Assembly: GCF_003986935.1 (NCBI RefSeq)
Contig: NZ_RJZE01000005.1
Span: forward strand, 186,001-250,000
Length of the DNA stretch: 64,000 nt
Direction of reading: 5' to 3'
From: Paraburkholderia kururiensis JCM 10599 = LMG 19447
GTDB lineage: Bacteria > Pseudomonadota > Gammaproteobacteria > Burkholderiales > Burkholderiaceae
This document shows, one piece after another, positions 1 to 9,138 of this stretch (positions are counted from its first letter, which is position 1; the number at the start of each line of letters is the position of its first letter). The translations under genes were made by a program, and so were the position numbers. The notes below the pieces were generated by a model. It was not told where the DNA came from. It saw nothing but the letters and a program-made list of their open reading frames with translations, and did not search any database.

Positions 1-1280
1 CGCACGAGAAACGGGTCCGGCGACGTGACCGCGATATTGCGGTTGCGCAGTTCGCGCACGAGCCGGTCGGTCTGCCAGTGCGAAGGCACGCGCAGCCACA
101 CCGAAAGCGCGTGCGGATGCGCGCCCAGCACGTAGCTGCCCAGAATCTGCTGCACGAGCGCCTGGCGGCGCGAAAGACATTCGCGCTGCACTTCGAGCAG
201 GCGCGCCGCAGTGCCGTCGACGAGCCAGCGCGTGGCGACTTCGGCCATGGGGGGCGTCGCCATCCAGCTGTTCACGCGCAGCACGCTCTCGGCGCGCAGC
301 GCGAGGCGGCGCGGCGTGGTGAGATAGCCGATGCGCAAGCCCGTCAGCACCGACTTCGTGAGGCTCGTGCAGTAAAACGAAAGCTCGGGAATCAGGCTCG
401 AAATGGGCGGCACGGGCTTGGGCAGCAGCGGGCCGTACACGTCGTCTTCGATCACATAGACGCCGTAGCGCTGCGCAATGCGCGCAATCGCGCGGCGGCG
501 CGACTCGGGCATCAGCGAAACCGTGGGGTTGTTCAAGGTGGGCGTGCACACGAGCGCCGAAATGCGCTCGCTGTCGCACATCTCTTCGAAGTGCTCGGGG
601 TGAATGCCGTACTCGTCTATTTCGAGTCCCTTCAGCGTAAACCCCAGCACGCTTGCGCTGCCGATCACGCCGTGGTCCGTCAGACTTTCGCAGAGCACGG
701 TGTCGCCCGGCCCTACCAGCGAGGCCAATGCGAGAAAGATGCCGTGCGCCGCGCCGTTCGTGACGAGCAGCGTGTCCGCCGAGGCCGGCATGCCGAGTGT
801 GGCGAGCCATGCCGCCGCAGCCTGGCGATGATGCTCGAAGCCCGCAATAGGGCGAAATGCGCGAATCCAGGGCTGATCGTCAAGGCCCGCGAGCGTCGCG
901 CAGACCTTGCGCCACATCGCGTCGTGCTCGGCGGTGTGGATGATGCGTGCAATCGAGAAGTCCACCACGGAGCGCTCGGCCGTATCGAGCATGTAGTTCG
1001 ACATGGTCTCCGTCACGCGGCCCGACACGAAACTGCCGCGCCCCACTTCGCAGCGGATCAGGCCCTGGCGCTCCAGTTCCTTGTAGGCGTTGGTAACCGT
1101 CTGCACGCTGATTTCCAGCTCAGCCGCCACATCGCGCTGCGGCGGCAAGCGTTCGCCCGCGCGCAACACTGTGCTTTCGATGTCGCCCGCAATGGCCTTC
1201 ACCAGCCGCTTGTATTTCGATTCGGCGCCGTGCGCCGCGCGCACCGCTTCGCGCCACTGCTCTCTCACCGTCTTCTCCAT
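1..1280 (-). CDS. MocR-type transcriptional regulator, GntR helix-turn-helix plus aminotransferase-like domain (3' end cut)
   Basis: Reading frame from ATG at 1280 that leaves the window on the left; 426 codons are visible. An N-terminal GntR winged helix (about residues 20-85, including RLPPQRDVAAEL and SVQTVTNAYKEL) is followed by a fold-type I aminotransferase domain. The PLP lysine is visible at about residue 309 (TSLTKSVLTGLRIGYL), and the cofactor aspartate lies in the EDDVYG segment. In this family the domain usually binds PLP and senses an amino-acid-like ligand rather than catalysing transamination. It is divergent from ehuBCDA. Ectoine catabolic loci are typically controlled by such a protein (EnuR), so control of ectoine uptake is the likely role, inferred from position. 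The eut degradation genes are not in view and may lie to the left. Confidence 0.88.
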   Translation of the reverse strand, partial: MEKTVREQWREAVRAAHGAESKYKRLVKAIAGDIESTVLRAGERLPPQRDVAAELEISVQTVTNAYKELERQGLIRCEVGRGSFVSGRVTETMSNYMLDTAERSVVDFSIARIIHTAEHDAMWRKVCATLAGLDDQPWIRAFRPIAGFEHHRQAAAAWLATLGMPASADTLLVTNGAAHGIFLALASLVGPGDTVLCESLTDHGVIGSASVLGFTLKGLEIDEYGIHPEHFEEMCDSERISALVCTPTLNNPTVSLMPESRRRAIARIAQRYGVYVIEDDVYGPLLPKPVPPISSLIPELSFYCTSLTKSVLTGLRIGYLTTPRRLALRAESVLRVNSWMATPPMAEVATRWLVDGTAARLLEVQRECLSRRQALVQQILGSYVLGAHPHALSVWLRVPSHWQTDRLVRELRNRNIAVTSPDPFLV

Positions 1281-1402
1281 GGCTCGGGTCTTCGTTGGGT
1301 CTTCGTCGGTGTTCGGATAGTGCGGGCAAAACCCGTTGGAAAATTATTGTCCTAGAGCAATCAGAAACAAAAATATGGCTTTGTATGCTGGGCTCCAATG
1401 GC

Positions 1403-1418
1403 GGTGTACCACGACACC
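1403..1418. promoter_or_regulatory. Inverted repeat in the mocR-ehuB divergent region
   Basis: GGTGT-N6-ACACC is a perfect 5-6-5 inverted repeat in the 221-base gap between the two divergent starts. It is a plausible operator for the MocR-like regulator. Binding is inferred; the repeat is short. Confidence 0.35.
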
Positions 1419-1501
1419 ACACCGGGTTTTTACGGACACCCCGCCTGACTCCGCGGCGCATGACGCACCGCGCCATCCTTACCCCACGCAATGGGACCGA
1501 C

Positions 1502-2368
1502 ATGAACCCGAAGCGCCATTCCAGACTGCCCCAGGCTTTCAGCATCGCGTGCATCGCGGCGGCCGGCCTGCTCATGCACGTGCAGCACGCGGCGGCCGAA
1601 ACCACGCTGCAGCGCATTCAGCGCACCGGCGAGGTACGCATCGGCTACGCGAACGAAGCACCGTTTGCCTACACGACGCCCGACGGCAAGGTGACGGGCG
1701 AGTCGCCCGAAATCGCGCGCAAGATCTTCGCGAAGCTCGGCGTGAAGAAGGTGGATGGCGTGCTGACCGAATGGGGATCGCTGATTCCAGGCCTGCGTGC
1801 GGGCCGCTTCGACGTGATCGCGGCAGGCATGTACATCACGCCCGAGCGCTGCAAGCAGGTTGCGTTCGCCGATCCGCAATACCAGATTCAGGACACGCTG
1901 CTCGTGCTGAAAGGCAATCCGAAGAAACTGCACAGCTACGGCGACGTAGCAAAACAGTCCGACGTGAAGCTGGCGGTGATGGCGGGCGCGGTGGAACTGG
2001 GCAACTCGCGCGATGCGGGCGTGAAAGATGCTCAGTTGCTCCAGGTACCGGACACCACGGCGCAATTGCAGGCCGTGCGCGCGCGCCGCGCGGATGCCGC
2101 CGCAGGCACCGCGCTCACGATGAAGGGTCTCGCCTCGAAAGACGCGGCGCAGGTGGAAACCGTCTCCGACTTCACCGACGACCCGAAGCACACGGGCTAT
2201 GGCGCGCTCGCCTTCCGGCCCGAGGACACGGATCTGCGCGACGCCGTGAACAAGCAGCTGCACGCGTGGCTCGGCACGCCGGATCATCTGCAGACCGTCG
2301 CACCGTTCGGCTTCGACAAGTCGAACATCACGACGAAGACTGCCGCGGAAATCTGCAGCGGCAAGTAA
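1502..2368 (+). CDS. ehuB: Ectoine/hydroxyectoine ABC transporter, periplasmic binding protein EhuB
   Basis: 288 residues. The ATG at 1502 gives a proper signal peptide (basic MNPKRHSR, hydrophobic stretch, HAAAE cleavage region); an upstream in-frame start would add an implausible leader. The mature part is a family 3 solute-binding protein with the EhuB-like opening GEVRIGYANEAPFAY and the phrase VTGESPEIARKIFAKLG. It captures ectoine or hydroxyectoine in the periplasm and hands it to EhuCD. It is first in the cluster ehuB-C-D-A. The 210 bases between ehuB and ehuC hold no gene and could carry separate translation signals or processing sites. Assignment rests on sequence resemblance plus the complete four-gene set. 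Confidence 0.88.
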   Translation: MNPKRHSRLPQAFSIACIAAAGLLMHVQHAAAETTLQRIQRTGEVRIGYANEAPFAYTTPDGKVTGESPEIARKIFAKLGVKKVDGVLTEWGSLIPGLRAGRFDVIAAGMYITPERCKQVAFADPQYQIQDTLLVLKGNPKKLHSYGDVAKQSDVKLAVMAGAVELGNSRDAGVKDAQLLQVPDTTAQLQAVRARRADAAAGTALTMKGLASKDAAQVETVSDFTDDPKHTGYGALAFRPEDTDLRDAVNKQLHAWLGTPDHLQTVAPFGFDKSNITTKTAAEICSGK

Positions 2369-2578
2369 GCCGCAAACAGGCGGTAAATACGCGGTGGGTC
2401 CGCGGTAAATACGCCGCAAGTCAGTCGCAAGTCTGCCGGCCGGGTGTAGCCCCCCCGGTATTCGCGCCGGCTCTGGCCGACCCCGTCGGCCCCTGTGAAG
2501 CCGGCAGGCGGACGCACCACCGTTGCGGCCCGCGCACAGCGCGGCGGGCCGCACGCCATCATGCAAGCGAGGACCGCC

Positions 2579-3298
2579 ATGCGTGAATTGTTTCCCCTGC
2601 TCATGCAGGGCACTCTGGTGACCATCGGCATTACGATCGGCGCGACGTTGCTCGCCATCGTCATGGCGTTCGTGGCCACCGCCGCCAAACTCGCGCCGTG
2701 GGCACCGCTGCGTTGGGTGGGCAACGTCTATGTCGAAGTGTTCCGCGGCACGTCGCTGCTCGTGCAGCTCTTCTGGTTCTTCTTCGTGTTGCCGCTGCCG
2801 CCGTTTCGTATCGAACTCACGCCGCTCACGGTGGCGATCGTGGGGCTCGGGTTGCACTACGGCGCCTACGGCTCGGAGATTCTGCGCGGCGCGCTGCGTT
2901 CGGTGCCCGGCGGTCAGTTCGAGGCCGCGCTCGCACTCAATCTCTCGCCCTTGGCGCGCATGCGCCGCATCGTGCTGCCGCAAGCCATGATCAACGCGCT
3001 GCCGCCCGCCACGAACCTCATGATCGAATTGCTCAAGGGCACGTCGCTCGTTTCGCTGATCACGCTCTCCGACCTCACGTTCCGCGCGCGCCAGCTCGAC
3101 GAAGCCACGTTCAAGACCGCGGAGATTTTCGGGCTCACGCTCGTCATCTACTTCGTGCTGGCCCAGTGCATTGCGACGTTGATGCGCTACTTCGAACGCC
3201 GCGTGAATCACGGCATCGCGAACAGCCGGCCACGCGCAGCGAGGGGCCTCGCCGCCGGCACCGCCATGAGCCGCTTCTTGCAGAGAGTCGCCCGATGA
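2579..3298 (+). CDS. ehuC: Ectoine/hydroxyectoine ABC transporter permease EhuC
   Basis: 239 residues. The ATG at 2579 is preceded by a GCGAGGA ribosome-binding sequence about 6 bases away; alternatives at 2561 and 2495 lack one. It is a polar-amino-acid-type inner-membrane permease. Hydrophobic helices cover most of the chain, and the EAA loop is visible as GGQFEAALALNLSPLARMRRIVLPQA, which docks on the ATPase. The tail after about residue 215 (RPRAARGLAAGTAMSRF) is longer than usual for the family. Its stop overlaps the ehuD start by four bases, so the two are translationally coupled. It pairs with EhuD to form the channel. Confidence 0.88.
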   Translation: MRELFPLLMQGTLVTIGITIGATLLAIVMAFVATAAKLAPWAPLRWVGNVYVEVFRGTSLLVQLFWFFFVLPLPPFRIELTPLTVAIVGLGLHYGAYGSEILRGALRSVPGGQFEAALALNLSPLARMRRIVLPQAMINALPPATNLMIELLKGTSLVSLITLSDLTFRARQLDEATFKTAEIFGLTLVIYFVLAQCIATLMRYFERRVNHGIANSRPRAARGLAAGTAMSRFLQRVAR

Positions 3299-3954
3299 AC
3301 AGCTTCTTCGATCTTCACTACGCCGCGCAGATTCTGCCGGCCCTGCTGCACGCCTCGCTCTACACGATCCTGATCACGCTCGTCGGCTTTGCCATTGCGC
3401 TCGTGCTGGGCCTCGTGTTCGCGATTCTGAGGCGCAGCACCTTCCGGCCGCTGGCGCTGACGGTGGGCTTCGTCGTCGAGTTCGTCCGAAGCACGCCGCT
3501 GCTGATCCAGATCTACGTGCTCTTCTATGTGCTGCCGGTCTACGGCATCACGATGAGTGCGCTCACGGCCGGCACCGCGGGCATCGCGCTGCATTACGCG
3601 TGCTATACGTCCGAGGTCTATCGCGCCGGCCTCAACGGCGTCGCGCGCGGCCAGTGGGAAGCGTGCTGCGCGCTGTCGCTCTCGCCGCGGCGCACCTACC
3701 TCGGCGTGATCCTGCCGCAAGCCATTCGCCCCGTGGTGCCCGCGCTCGGCAACTATCTCGTCGCCATGTTCAAGGACACGCCCGTGCTCTCCGCCATCAC
3801 TGTCGTGGAGCTGATGCAGCAGGCGAAGAACATCGGCTCCGAAACGTTCCGCTATCTGGAGCCCATCACGCTCGCGGGGCTGTTCTTCCTCGTGCTCAGC
3901 GTGACGTTCGCCCACCTCGTGCGGCGGCTCGAATTCAGCCTGAGGTTGCCATGA
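3295..3954 (+). CDS. ehuD: Ectoine/hydroxyectoine ABC transporter permease EhuD
   Basis: 219 residues, starting at the ATGA overlap with ehuC. It is the second permease of the HisM/GlnP type, with the signature FVRSTPLLIQIYVLFYVLP and an EAA loop (GQWEACCALSLSPRRTYLGVILPQA). Family knowledge places it as a heterodimer with EhuC in the inner membrane. It overlaps ehuA by another ATGA, so ehuCDA form one tightly coupled translation unit. Frame and length are normal for the family. Confidence 0.88.
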   Translation: MNSFFDLHYAAQILPALLHASLYTILITLVGFAIALVLGLVFAILRRSTFRPLALTVGFVVEFVRSTPLLIQIYVLFYVLPVYGITMSALTAGTAGIALHYACYTSEVYRAGLNGVARGQWEACCALSLSPRRTYLGVILPQAIRPVVPALGNYLVAMFKDTPVLSAITVVELMQQAKNIGSETFRYLEPITLAGLFFLVLSVTFAHLVRRLEFSLRLP

Positions 3955-4850
3955 ACCTGCCCACCGCCATGCGTGACGGCGCGCCCAGCGCCTCGAATTC
4001 CGGATCCCCCGTAATGGAGCAAGCAATGAAACGTGACCCCGCCGCCGCGTACACGCCCGCCGCCACAAGCAACGGCGAAGCGCCCATGGTGCGCTTTCGC
4101 AACGTGACGAAGCGCTATGGCGCGCTGACCGTGCTCGACGGGCTCGACCTCGAAGTGGGCCGCAACGAGAAGGTGGCCATCATCGGGCCAAGCGGCTCCG
4201 GCAAATCGACGCTCCTGCGCGTGCTGATGACGCTCGACCCGCTCACGGACGGCATGATCGAAGTGGACGGCGAACCGCTCACGCACATGGTGAAGAACGG
4301 CTCGCTCGTGCCCGCTTCGCTGCGCCACCTGCGCCGCGTGCGCAGCAAGATCGGCATGGTGTTTCAGAGCTTCAATCTCTTTCCGCACATGACGGCGCTC
4401 GCCAATACGATCGAAGCGCCCATGCAGGTGCTCGGCCTCTCGCGCAAGGAAGCCACGGAGCGTGCGCACGAACTGCTCTGTCTTGTGGGCCTCGAAGACA
4501 AGTGCAACCACTACCCGTCGCAGCTTTCGGGCGGCCAGCAGCAGCGCGTGGCGATTGCGCGGGCGCTCGCCATGCGGCCCAAGGTGATGCTGTTCGACGA
4601 GGTGACCTCCGCGCTCGACCCCGAACTGTGCGGCGAAGTGCTCAACGTGATCCGTCGCCTCGGCAGCGAGCACAACCTCACGATGCTGATGGTCACGCAC
4701 CAGATGGGTTTTGCGAAAGAGTTCGCGGACCGCGTGTGCTTTTTCTCGCAGGGCAAGATCATCGAGCAGGGACCGCCACAGCAGTTCTTCTCGGCGCCCG
4801 AACACGAGCGTACGAAGCAGTTCCTGCGCGCGGTGAAAGAAGCGATGTAA
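3951..4850 (+). CDS. ehuA: Ectoine/hydroxyectoine ABC transporter ATPase EhuA
   Basis: 299 residues from the overlapping ATG at 3951. The first about 45 residues are poorly conserved and low in hydrophobicity; starts at 4014, 4026 or 4086 (MVRFRNVTKRYG) would also give a complete ATPase. Walker A is GPSGSGKST, the Q-loop is MVFQSFNLFPHM, the signature is LSGGQQQRVAIARAL, Walker B is VMLFDEVTSALD, and the H-loop is VTHQMGF. It powers import of ectoine and hydroxyectoine through EhuCD. It is the last gene of the cluster; 63 bases separate it from the convergent MFS gene. Confidence 0.88.
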   Translation: MNLPTAMRDGAPSASNSGSPVMEQAMKRDPAAAYTPAATSNGEAPMVRFRNVTKRYGALTVLDGLDLEVGRNEKVAIIGPSGSGKSTLLRVLMTLDPLTDGMIEVDGEPLTHMVKNGSLVPASLRHLRRVRSKIGMVFQSFNLFPHMTALANTIEAPMQVLGLSRKEATERAHELLCLVGLEDKCNHYPSQLSGGQQQRVAIARALAMRPKVMLFDEVTSALDPELCGEVLNVIRRLGSEHNLTMLMVTHQMGFAKEFADRVCFFSQGKIIEQGPPQQFFSAPEHERTKQFLRAVKEAM

Positions 4851-4913
4851 GAGAGGCGCGGGCGGTGGACGCGGGTTGTTGTCCCGCTCGTGTTGCCGCG
4901 CCGTTGCTGCCCG

Positions 4914-6374
4914 CTACGCTGCCTTGCCCACCTTCCCGCGCACGCCGCGCGCGATCTCGTCGCCGGTGCCGTGCGGCAGCCTCGCGGTAACCGGAATCGA
5001 CGCCACCGAAAACAGCGCGACGGCGAAAAACGCGGGCCAGAAGTCCGACCACACCACGTGGGCATGGCCTTGCAGGTCGCGCGAAATCTGCAATACGATG
5101 CCCGCGATGGTCACGCCGAGGCCCAGCGAAATCTGCTGGATCACGCTCGCCACGCTGGTTGCGCGACCGATGTCGCGGCCCGCAATGTCCGCGTAAGCAA
5201 GCGAGTTGAGGCTCGTGAATTGCAGCGACGGAAACACGCCGCCCACCAGCACCACGCACCAGATCACCCAATGCGGCGTGCCGGGAAAGAAGAAGCCATA
5301 CGCGGCAATCGCCGCACCTGCGAGCGCAGCGTTCACCATGAGCACCTTGCGGAAGCCAAACTTCGCAAGCACGCGTGTCGCAATGGTCTTCATGAAGATG
5401 GAGCCGAACGCGGAGGCGCACGTAATGGAGCCCGACACGAACGCGGTCAGGCCCAGCCCTTCCTGGAGTGCCAGCGGCAGCAGGAACGGCACGGCACCCA
5501 GCCCGATGCGAAACAGCGACCCGCCCACCACGCTTGCATGAAAGCTCGGAATGCGCAGAAAGCGCAGATCGAGCACGGGCCGCTCGGCGCGCTGCGCGTA
5601 GAACCAGTAGAGCGCGAGCAACAACGCGCCCGTCACGGTCATCACGAACGCCACGTTCGCCGACGCCAGTTCACCGCCCACGAGCGAAAGCCCGAGCATG
5701 AAGAGCGATGCGCCCGCAGCAGAAAGCACGAAGCCGATCCAGTCGAGCGGACCGGGATGCTCTTCGTGCATGTTGGCAATGTGGCGATTCGCGAGCCAGA
5801 TACCGAAGAGACCGATGGGAATGTTGACGAAGAAGATCAGGCGCCAGTGCAGATAGGTGGTGATGAAGCCGCCCAGCGGCGGCCCCACGACAGGCCCTAG
5901 CAACGCGGGCACGGTGAGGTAGTTGACGGCGCGAATGAACTGGGACTTCGGCACCGAACGGAAGATGAGGATGCGCCCCACCGGCACCATCATCGCGCCG
6001 CCAATGCCCTGCACGAAGCGCGCAGCCACGAGCGCGGACAACGACGTGGCCGCCGCGCACAGCAGCGAGCCGGTCATGAAGATACCGATCGCCACGCGAA
6101 ACACGGTGCGCGAGCCGAAGCGGTCGGCCACCCAGCCGCAGATGGGAATGAACACGCCGAGGCCGATCACATAGCTCGTGATGGCGAGTTTCAGCGAGAT
6201 GGGGTCGTGTCCGAGGTCGCGTGCGAGGGCGGGAAGCGACGTCACGATGACCGTGGCGTCCACGTTTTCCATGAACATCGCGCACGCGACGATGAGCGGA
6301 ACGATGAAGGGGCCGAGGGCGAGGGGCATGGAGACGGCGGCGCGGCAATCCGCGAGTCCGCGTAAAAGCGCCAT
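4914..6374 (-). CDS. MFS transporter, DHA2 (drug:H+ antiporter) type
   Basis: 486 residues from ATG at 6374; a later ATG at 6329 (MPLALGPFIVPL) begins directly at the first membrane helix and is equally possible, since neither has a strong ribosome-binding site. About 14 hydrophobic segments are visible. Motif A (GWVADRFGSRTVFR) follows helix 2 and motif C-like glycines occur in helix 5 (LLGPVVGPPLGG). The family exports drugs or metabolites by proton antiport across the inner membrane. It is convergent with ehuA, so a shared role with the ectoine transporter is not indicated. The substrate cannot be read from the sequence. Confidence 0.85.
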   Translation of the reverse strand: MALLRGLADCRAAVSMPLALGPFIVPLIVACAMFMENVDATVIVTSLPALARDLGHDPISLKLAITSYVIGLGVFIPICGWVADRFGSRTVFRVAIGIFMTGSLLCAAATSLSALVAARFVQGIGGAMMVPVGRILIFRSVPKSQFIRAVNYLTVPALLGPVVGPPLGGFITTYLHWRLIFFVNIPIGLFGIWLANRHIANMHEEHPGPLDWIGFVLSAAGASLFMLGLSLVGGELASANVAFVMTVTGALLLALYWFYAQRAERPVLDLRFLRIPSFHASVVGGSLFRIGLGAVPFLLPLALQEGLGLTAFVSGSITCASAFGSIFMKTIATRVLAKFGFRKVLMVNAALAGAAIAAYGFFFPGTPHWVIWCVVLVGGVFPSLQFTSLNSLAYADIAGRDIGRATSVASVIQQISLGLGVTIAGIVLQISRDLQGHAHVVWSDFWPAFFAVALFSVASIPVTARLPHGTGDEIARGVRGKVGKAA

Positions 6375-6617
6375 TATGGCATCGGAGCGCAGCCTATGTT
6401 GTATGTGCAACATTCGCGAGTGGCGGCGCGCGCCGCGCAAACCCTCACCCCGCAAGGCTGTGACCGGCACGCAACGTGGCGAGCACAATTGTCAAAAGGC
6501 GGGTAAAGTGCGAAACCTGTCGCATGCCTATTAAATAAGCACGGCAAGCCTTTTGTTGCGGCCCTGAATAAAGCGTCCCCTAAAAAAGCACGCGCCGCGA
6601 AACATTCCACCGATCAG

Positions 6618-7040
6618 ATGAAACGTCGTCTTTTTGCCCTTTTGTTCGCGGCAACGCCATTGTTTTGCCAGGCGGCCGCGCTGGACGCGCCACTCGCGTG
6701 CACGGTGTCCGCCCATCAGTTCGTCTCCGGCCTGATCGACCAGAACCTGATCCAGCCGCATGCCATGCGCGTGGAGAGCAACTCCATCAACGCGTTCTGG
6801 CCGATGCACGACGCCGATGTCACCGCATTCGGCTTTCGCGTGTTCGCCATCGTGGGCTACGAAAAGGACGACCCCATCTTCCGCACGGGCAGCGGCGAAC
6901 CCGTGGGCAAATCGGCCTACGGCGCGGTAGTGATCGGCAGCGACAGCAAGGTGCAGTCGGCCGTGGCGGCGGCGGGTAGCCCCGCCATCGTGCGGCACGT
7001 CGGACCACTCATGACAGCGATCTTCTGTCCGCGCAGTTAA
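6618..7040 (+). CDS. Secreted protein of unknown function
   Basis: 140 residues. A clear signal peptide (MKRRLFALLFAATPLFCQAAA) is followed by a compact soluble domain with two cysteines, at about residues 28 and 137, that could form a disulphide. I do not recognise a family. It is divergent from the MFS gene and followed by a long gene-poor stretch. It is likely a periplasmic or secreted protein. Confidence 0.6.
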   Translation: MKRRLFALLFAATPLFCQAAALDAPLACTVSAHQFVSGLIDQNLIQPHAMRVESNSINAFWPMHDADVTAFGFRVFAIVGYEKDDPIFRTGSGEPVGKSAYGAVVIGSDSKVQSAVAAAGSPAIVRHVGPLMTAIFCPRS

Positions 7041-7139
7041 GTGGCGGCACGTTCCTTTCTCATTCGCACATTTCTATTCCCGCAATAAAGTTTTTCTGAT
7101 TTTCCGGGAACTTAATACGACACGCCATATCGCGTGCAT

Positions 7140-7162
7140 AAAAAAAGCGGCCCGAAGGCCGC
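7140..7162 (-). terminator. Intrinsic terminator with cUUCGg tetraloop
   Basis: On the minus strand the stem GCGGCC / GGCCGC (7162-7157 and 7152-7147) closes a TTCG loop and is followed by seven T residues. The same hairpin has no T-run on the plus side, so it acts on minus-strand transcripts. Confidence 0.8.
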
Positions 7163-7330
7163 CTGAAAAAGATGAAAAAGACTGCCCTTGGTCAAGGGGC
7201 AAAACGGATTTTATGACTTTCGGCGCCCACGAATGAGGCAATAACCGGGAATAGTGCTTTGCCCGAAACGGGACCAATCGGCCACACTGCCCTGAGGCAC
7301 AATAGGCGCGCCAGACCCGGCCGTCGCGCA
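7140..7330 (-). ncRNA. Candidate small RNA upstream of the porin, ending in a UUCG-loop terminator
   Basis: The 536 bases between 7041 and 7576 hold no convincing gene, yet on the minus strand they end in a textbook intrinsic terminator (7140-7162). Upstream on the same strand are two more small hairpins (arms 7085-independent: 7185-7198 and 7262-7272) and two U-rich stretches between hairpins, as seen in Hfq-type small RNAs. There is no minus-strand protein gene for the terminator to serve. The 5' end is a guess; I found no convincing promoter. The call is an inference from structure and position. Confidence 0.35.
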
Positions 7331-7576
7331 TAAGCAACATACCGCGGATCAACCAGGTTCGGTCACGCCGCGAAACGAACCGAAATAATCTTTTATTCGC
7401 ACGCACTTACGTGCCGAATTGGCGGCATTACAAATCCCGGAAAGCACTGTTGTGCGATTTGGAATTAAAGTCCGCCGTCACCCGAATACACTTTCCCCCG
7501 AATCGTCAGACCACTCGCCTCTCGCGGTGAATACGCTGATGCGATTCTTCTGGATTGTCTCGGAGAGTTATAAATC

Positions 7577-8731
7577 ATGAAAAAAACCCTTTTTGTCGCG
7601 GGCATCGTAGGTGCCTTCGCAGCCGCCTCGGCTCATGCGCAAAGCAGTGTGACCCTGTACGGCACGCTGGACGCCGGTCTCGTCTACTCGAACAACCAAC
7701 TGGGCCATAGCAACTGGCAACAGGGCAGCGGTTCGGTGTCGAACACGTACTTCGGCCTGCGCGGCAGTGAAGACCTGGGTGGCGGCCTGCATGCCATCTT
7801 CAAGTTGGAGAACGGCTTCAATCTGAACAACGGCCAGTTCCGCGAAAGCAACACGTTGTTCAACCGTCAGGCGTACGTGGGCCTGCAAAGCAACCAGTTC
7901 GGTACGGTGACGCTGGGCCGCCAGTATGACTCCGTGGTGGACTACCTCGCGCCGATCTCGGCGGCGGGTTACGGCTACGGCAACAACCTTGCCGGACACC
8001 CGTTCGACAACGACAACCTCGACAACTCGTTCTCCATCAAGAACGCCGTTAAGTACGCCAGCCCGAATTTCGCCGGTGTGCAGTTCGGCGGCCTGTATGG
8101 CTTCAGCAATGCGGCAGGACAGTTCTCGAACAACCGCGCATGGAGCGTGGGCGCGTCGTATGCGAACGGTCCGCTGAACGTCGCGGCCGCCTACTTGCAG
8201 CTCAACAACTCGGGCAGCAACAACACGGGCGGCGCCGTGTCGGCGGGTGACGGCAGCGCGCAGGTCGCAGCCGCGCTGCAGCGCACGTATGGCGCAGGCG
8301 TGAATTACACGTACGGCCCGGCAACGGTCGGCTTCGTGTACACGCACACGCAGTTCGACAACATGCAGAGCACGAATGTGGGCGGCACGTTCGTCGGCGG
8401 CCTGTCGGGCACGAACCTGCACCTCGACAACTACGAGATCAACGGCCGCTATGCCCTGACGCCGGCATTGAGCCTCGCCGCCGCGTACACGTTCACCGAC
8501 GGTCGCGTGACGGGCTCGAACGGTACGGGCGACCCGAAGTGGCACACCGTGTCGCTGCAAGGCGATTACTCGCTCAGCAAGCGTACCGACGTGTACCTGG
8601 AAGGCGTGTACCAGCACGCATCGGGCGAGTTCGGCAACCTGGGCGCGAACGTGGCGGCCATCAACACGCTGTCGCCGTCGTCGACGCAGAACCAGACGGC
8701 CGTGGCAGTGGGCCTGCGTCACCGGTTCTAA
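7577..8731 (+). CDS. Outer-membrane general porin (Burkholderia-type trimeric porin)
   Basis: 384 residues. The signal peptide is MKKTLFVAGIVGAFAAASAHA, followed at once by QSSVTLYGTLDAGLVY, the typical first strand of the porin family. The chain alternates short beta strands and Gly/Asn-rich loops and ends in LRHRF, the C-terminal phenylalanine required for outer-membrane assembly. A GGAGAG ribosome-binding site lies about 10 bases before the ATG. It forms a 16-stranded diffusion channel for small solutes. The 500-base upstream region is long enough for complex regulation, including by a small RNA. Confidence 0.92.
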   Translation: MKKTLFVAGIVGAFAAASAHAQSSVTLYGTLDAGLVYSNNQLGHSNWQQGSGSVSNTYFGLRGSEDLGGGLHAIFKLENGFNLNNGQFRESNTLFNRQAYVGLQSNQFGTVTLGRQYDSVVDYLAPISAAGYGYGNNLAGHPFDNDNLDNSFSIKNAVKYASPNFAGVQFGGLYGFSNAAGQFSNNRAWSVGASYANGPLNVAAAYLQLNNSGSNNTGGAVSAGDGSAQVAAALQRTYGAGVNYTYGPATVGFVYTHTQFDNMQSTNVGGTFVGGLSGTNLHLDNYEINGRYALTPALSLAAAYTFTDGRVTGSNGTGDPKWHTVSLQGDYSLSKRTDVYLEGVYQHASGEFGNLGANVAAINTLSPSSTQNQTAVAVGLRHRF

Positions 8732-9138
8732 GGCTCGATGAAGTTTGGCAAGAGCAGAGTCGCGTCGGGAAGCTGCAGCAGTCTCGCTGCACCTGACGCA
8801 TTACTGCCTGCCTGAAGTCCCTGTGCAAAGTGCTGTGCGATACGCGCGCGTGGTGTGAACCATGCGCGCGTATTGCCATTGGCGTTGCCGCGTAGCGCCC
8901 CGAATACCGGCGCGTATATTGCCGAGTCGCGGCTTGCAAGTCCCCTCCACGCACCCCGCCTCGCTGCCCCTTCCTGTTGCATCTTCTTACGCACTCACGC
9001 GTGATGTCGTGCGTATACTGCTGCGCACCGCGTCGCCGCTCAGACGGCGCGCCAGGCCACGCATCCCCTCCACGTCGGCGCACAGGCGCCGGAGGCCGGG
9101 TGCGGATCGGTACAACGAACGCCCAGGTCAAGCCCGCC
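8732..9138. other. Gene-free stretch with a long hairpin
   Basis: About 400 bases between porin and lipoprotein genes with no supported gene. It contains a 14-base-pair stem with one G-T pair and a six-base loop (8840-8853 / 8860-8873, alternating CG-rich arms). No T-run follows, so it may be a processing site or a Rho-type end of the porin transcript rather than an intrinsic terminator. Confidence 0.5.

Noticed and set aside
7074..7406. 110-codon minus-strand open frame upstream of the porin
   Set aside because: It runs straight through the intrinsic terminator, has no ribosome-binding site, and its composition is unlike its neighbours; a non-coding transcript fits better.
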